Of a DNA stretch of 64,000 bases, positions 62,401 to 64,000 are shown in pieces. The DNA is from Orrella marina. Lineage in GTDB: Bacteria; Pseudomonadota; Gammaproteobacteria; Burkholderiales; Burkholderiaceae_B. Every line of letters begins with the position of its first letter. The first letter of the stretch is position 1. A program made the position numbers and the translations under genes. The notes under the pieces are model-generated. The model did no database searches. It was given only the letters and a program-made list of their open reading frames with translations, and was not told where the DNA came from. The stretch spans positions 682,001 through 746,000 of the forward strand of contig NZ_CP028901.1 of NCBI RefSeq assembly GCF_003058465.1, written 5' to 3'.

Positions 62401-62686
62401 TCACGAGCGGTTCAGACCGATCGTCATGACCTCGATTGCCTTCATTCTGGGGGTGGTCCCACTGCTGACTGCTTCGGGTGCAGGTGCGGCTTCACGCTTC
62501 TCGATCGGTTTGACAGTGTTTAGCGGCATGATTGCGTCCACGACACTGGCGGTGGCGATTGTGCCGGTTTTCTACGTCAAGATCATGACCTGGCTCGGAG
62601 GTAATCCGAACAAGGATGAAGAGGATGACGAGGATGATGGCGATCTTGTAGAGTTGCAGGAAGCGAAGGCGCTAGACAAGTCGTGA
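59489..62686 (+). CDS. RND multidrug efflux permease, HAE1 family
   Basis: A 1065-residue inner-membrane proton/drug antiporter of the AcrB/MexF/OqxB type, the standard length. It starts F-I-E-R-P-I-L and has twelve transmembrane helices and two large periplasmic loops. The proton-relay Asp pair is kept in I-V-V-D-D-S in TM4, and the G-F-I-P-N-E-D-Q-G block opens the second half. The C-terminal tail is strongly acidic (D-E-E-D-D-E-D-D). The gene lies 115 bp after the adaptor, on the same strand, completing a tripartite pump. No adjacent regulator is visible. Confidence 0.95.
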   Translation: MLSKTFIERPILSNVIGIIIVLIGAVSIFGLPVAQYPQMTPPTIQVTTSWPGANAKLIQQLVGSNIENQVNGVDGMLYMQSYSTDAGTYSLTVTFDVGTDPDMAQVNVQNRVAIALPMLPQAVQQLGVTTKTQSTAILMFVTVTSRDDTRDALFLSNFANLQMQERLARIPGVAAANVFGVGNYSMRVWLNPALMKERGLAPDQVMQAINKQNVLLSAGQIGAPPVPAGQAFQFTVNVASAMDTPEQFGEIVLKADSDGEITRLKDVARIEMGSQNYNQFFNLNEKPAGGIAIFQQPDANALAVSEAVRAEMENIAKTFPADIEWDIPFDTTVFVKASIDEVYMTLFEAGLLVLLVIMVFLQNWRITLVPAVTIPVTIIGAFAGMAALGFSINLLTLFAIVVVIGIVVDDSIVVVEGVAKRVEAGMRPKRAAIEAMGELMGPIIGITLVLMAVFLPAAFISGITGQMYRQFALVIAITALLSGICAISLSPAQSGEFIKPLKKGETPKPKGRFARTFDRGFEALASRYSRMMASLMKHSNLTALVGLVIIGASVYGLAKVPTGFIPNEDQGYLITTVQLPRAASLERTQQAMDEIRQTIQKVPGVQDVVSIGGVSVLDSNSSSASAGAMYVILKPWEERGKTKNEDLRSIYSSLSAALSQIQSASARVVLPPAIPGLGASGGFSMQILLTDGSNSFEKLQAATNEFLAQANQLPEVMTAFTTFDNNIPQLEISFNSARAETLGVNIGDAYDVLSSYLGSSYVNQFFKFGQTYQVYVQADGVFRADMSHIQRLYVRSRSGEMVPLGSFIEIKETLGPSIVSQYNLFPTASINGAAAPGVSSGQALSALNQLATDSLPEGVEFQWTGMSYQERLVGYTQIIVFALSILLVYLVLAGQYESWAAPLAVLSAVPLALSGIVIALTLTGLDNNIYVQIGLVLMIALSAKNAILIVEVALEARRAGMNLVDSALHASHERFRPIVMTSIAFILGVVPLLTASGAGAASRFSIGLTVFSGMIASTTLAVAIVPVFYVKIMTWLGGNPNKDEEDDEDDGDLVELQEAKALDKS

Positions 62687-62874
62687 TTGCGGATCCCTTT
62701 CCTTCATCTCCGTGGTCAGACGCCAGGGATGCAGGTTAAGGGTAGAGGAATGATTGGTTTGTCGTCGCCGTTTACGGATCGTAGATTGCAAGTATGCCCT
62801 GTCCTTGGGTTAAAGCCTTCGGGCTACTGGACCGGGTCAGTTTTGTCTGGATGTTGCGTGACTGTGCGTGTCAC

Positions 62875-64000
62875 TTAGTGCGTGTCATTTAGCGCTTGTC
62901 CGTGGTGGCTATCCTGCTCCAGGTGGATCCAGTCAACGATGTCTGCGCACGGGGAATATCCGGACACCAGTTTCTGGAGCATGAGTTTGACCTTGCCAAT
63001 CTCGTTGTTATTCGAGGCGACCAAGAGCTCTGCGAGCAAAGGCTTCAGTTCTGACCACTCCAGATAGTCCTCCTGTGCACGCATGATTCGCGGGTGGCTG
63101 GTACCTTTTGGATTGTGTCCGATCAGGAGTTCCTCGTAGAGTTTCTCTCCCGGTCGCAAACCGGTGACCTCAATCTCGATGTCGCCATCAGGGTTGCTCT
63201 CATCGCGTACCGTCAATCCTGACAGTTCGATCATCCTGCGGGCGAGATCAATGATTTTGACGGGTTCACCCATGTCGAGCACAAATACGTCTCCCCCCTG
63301 GGCCATGGCTCCTGCCTGAATCACCAGTTGTGCGGCTTCAGGAATCGTCATGAAGTAGCGCGTCATTTCGCCATGCGTCACAGTCACAGGGCCGCCATCG
63401 CGGATCTGCTGCCGGAATTTGGGCACAACAGAACCAGAAGAACCCAGGACGTTGCCAAATCGCACCATGGTAAAGCGTGTCTTGCTGGTATCGGGGCTGG
63501 ATTCGGCCAGTGCCTGCAGCACCATCTCCGCCAGACGCTTGCTCGCACCCATGATGTTGGTGGGTCGCACAGCTTTGTCTGTACTCACCAGCACAAAATC
63601 TGACACGCTGTATTGCATTGCAAGTTCGGCCACAGTGAGCGTGCCACAGGTATTGTTCTTGATACCTTCAGCTGGATTGTGCTCGACCAGTGGAACGTGC
63701 TTGTAAGCAGCGGCGTGGTAGATTGTTTGCGGCATCCAGGTGGACAGCAACACGCGCATCCTGCCCGTGTCCTGTACATTTCCGATTAACGGAATGAGTG
63801 GGGAACTCTTCTGATCCTCAGTGCCATCTTCAAGGCTCGCCAGGTTCTGTGGTTCAGAGAGCCAGGTGGATTCAAGCTCTGAGTGGATGGCGTACAGTGC
63901 AAATTCGCTCGCCTCGACCAGCAGCAGTCGCCTGGGTGAGTGTTTCATGATCTGCCGGCATATCTCGCTACCGATCGATCCGCCTGCGCCAGTCACCATT
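62875..64000 (-). CDS. UDP-sugar 4,6-dehydratase, CapD/WbpM-like, partial
   Basis: The C-terminal 374 residues of a polysaccharide biosynthesis protein; the N-terminus lies beyond base 64000. The visible part is the extended-SDR domain: nucleotide motif V-T-G-A-G-G-S-I-G-S-E-I, A-A-A-Y-K-H-V-P-L-V-E, S-T-D-K-A-V-R-P-T-N-I-M-G-A-S-K (the S-M-K type triad of inverting 4,6-dehydratases), R-F-G-N-V-L-G-S-S-G and L-R-P-G-E-K-L-Y-E-E. Full-length relatives have four N-terminal membrane helices. The enzyme acts on UDP-GlcNAc-type sugars for O-antigen, capsule or glycan synthesis. Convergent to the RND operon. Confidence 0.9.
   Translation of the reverse strand, partial: MVTGAGGSIGSEICRQIMKHSPRRLLLVEASEFALYAIHSELESTWLSEPQNLASLEDGTEDQKSSPLIPLIGNVQDTGRMRVLLSTWMPQTIYHAAAYKHVPLVEHNPAEGIKNNTCGTLTVAELAMQYSVSDFVLVSTDKAVRPTNIMGASKRLAEMVLQALAESSPDTSKTRFTMVRFGNVLGSSGSVVPKFRQQIRDGGPVTVTHGEMTRYFMTIPEAAQLVIQAGAMAQGGDVFVLDMGEPVKIIDLARRMIELSGLTVRDESNPDGDIEIEVTGLRPGEKLYEELLIGHNPKGTSHPRIMRAQEDYLEWSELKPLLAELLVASNNNEIGKVKLMLQKLVSGYSPCADIVDWIHLEQDSHHGQALNDTH

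Overview
The window reads as a chromosomal segment of a betaproteobacterium of the order Burkholderiales, most likely family Alcaligenaceae (Bordetella/Achromobacter/Orrella relatives). This is an inference from gene order and family content: recA-recX-DUF2889-sucC-sucD, hemC-hemD-hemX-hemY, GTP-dependent PEP carboxykinase, a Bug-type tricarboxylate receptor next to CaiB/BaiF CoA transferases, and rdgC. Base composition looks moderate for the family. I saw no rRNA, tRNA, IS element, prophage or CRISPR array.

Layout. 1-155: the start of a probable TRAP small permease running off the left edge. 755-3638: thioesterase, LpxH-like phosphoesterase and a GT4 glycosyltransferase. 4075-8341: central carbon metabolism (pckG, pyk) and trxC. 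9152-12694: AI-2E family permease, an unknown 113-residue protein, rdgC and a TetR regulator. 12761-21467: a nine-gene lipid-modification cluster (chalcone-isomerase-like, FAD oxidoreductase, DUF1365, cyclopropane-fatty-acid-synthase-like methyltransferase, second chalcone-isomerase-like, MFS, DUF3833 lipoprotein, SDR, NTF2-like). It is preceded by a perfect 48-bp palindrome that separates it from the divergent tetR. 21731-22114: an apparently orphan minus-strand transcription unit. 22275-24517: a two-component system. 24772-26876: SOS-controlled recA-recX. 27123-29878: DUF2889 and sucCD. 30417-36765: a tiny membrane protein, hemC, hemD, hemX, hemY and a LON-domain protein, most joined by TGATG overlaps. 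36979-41373: CoA transferase, quinone-oxidoreductase-like enzyme and Bug receptor in one operon, with a divergent LysR regulator. 41425-43959: methyltransferase, pyrophosphatase (ppa) and a fumarylacetoacetate-hydrolase-family gene with a probable N-terminal frameshift. 44212-49733: a ytcA-mdtN-mdtO-mdtP-like efflux operon. 50229-54691: HMG-CoA-lyase-like enzyme, CoA transferase, CDF metal transporter and LeuE-like exporter. 55042-55950: a 2-hydroxyacid dehydrogenase. 56522-62686: a complete RND tripartite pump (NodT-type OMF, MFP, HAE1 permease). 62875-64000: a CapD/WbpM-like nucleotide-sugar dehydratase cut by the right edge.

The most interesting region is 12761-21467. Its gene content matches cfa/DUF1365/SDR/DUF3833 operons that other proteobacteria place under an RpoE-ChrR type singlet-oxygen response. 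Here there is no sigma/anti-sigma pair; a TetR regulator and a very long palindrome sit at the head, and a CTTCA pentamer tract sits just upstream of the methyltransferase. Short tandem repeats of 5, 7, 9, 11 and 14 bp recur in the intergenic regions of the window.
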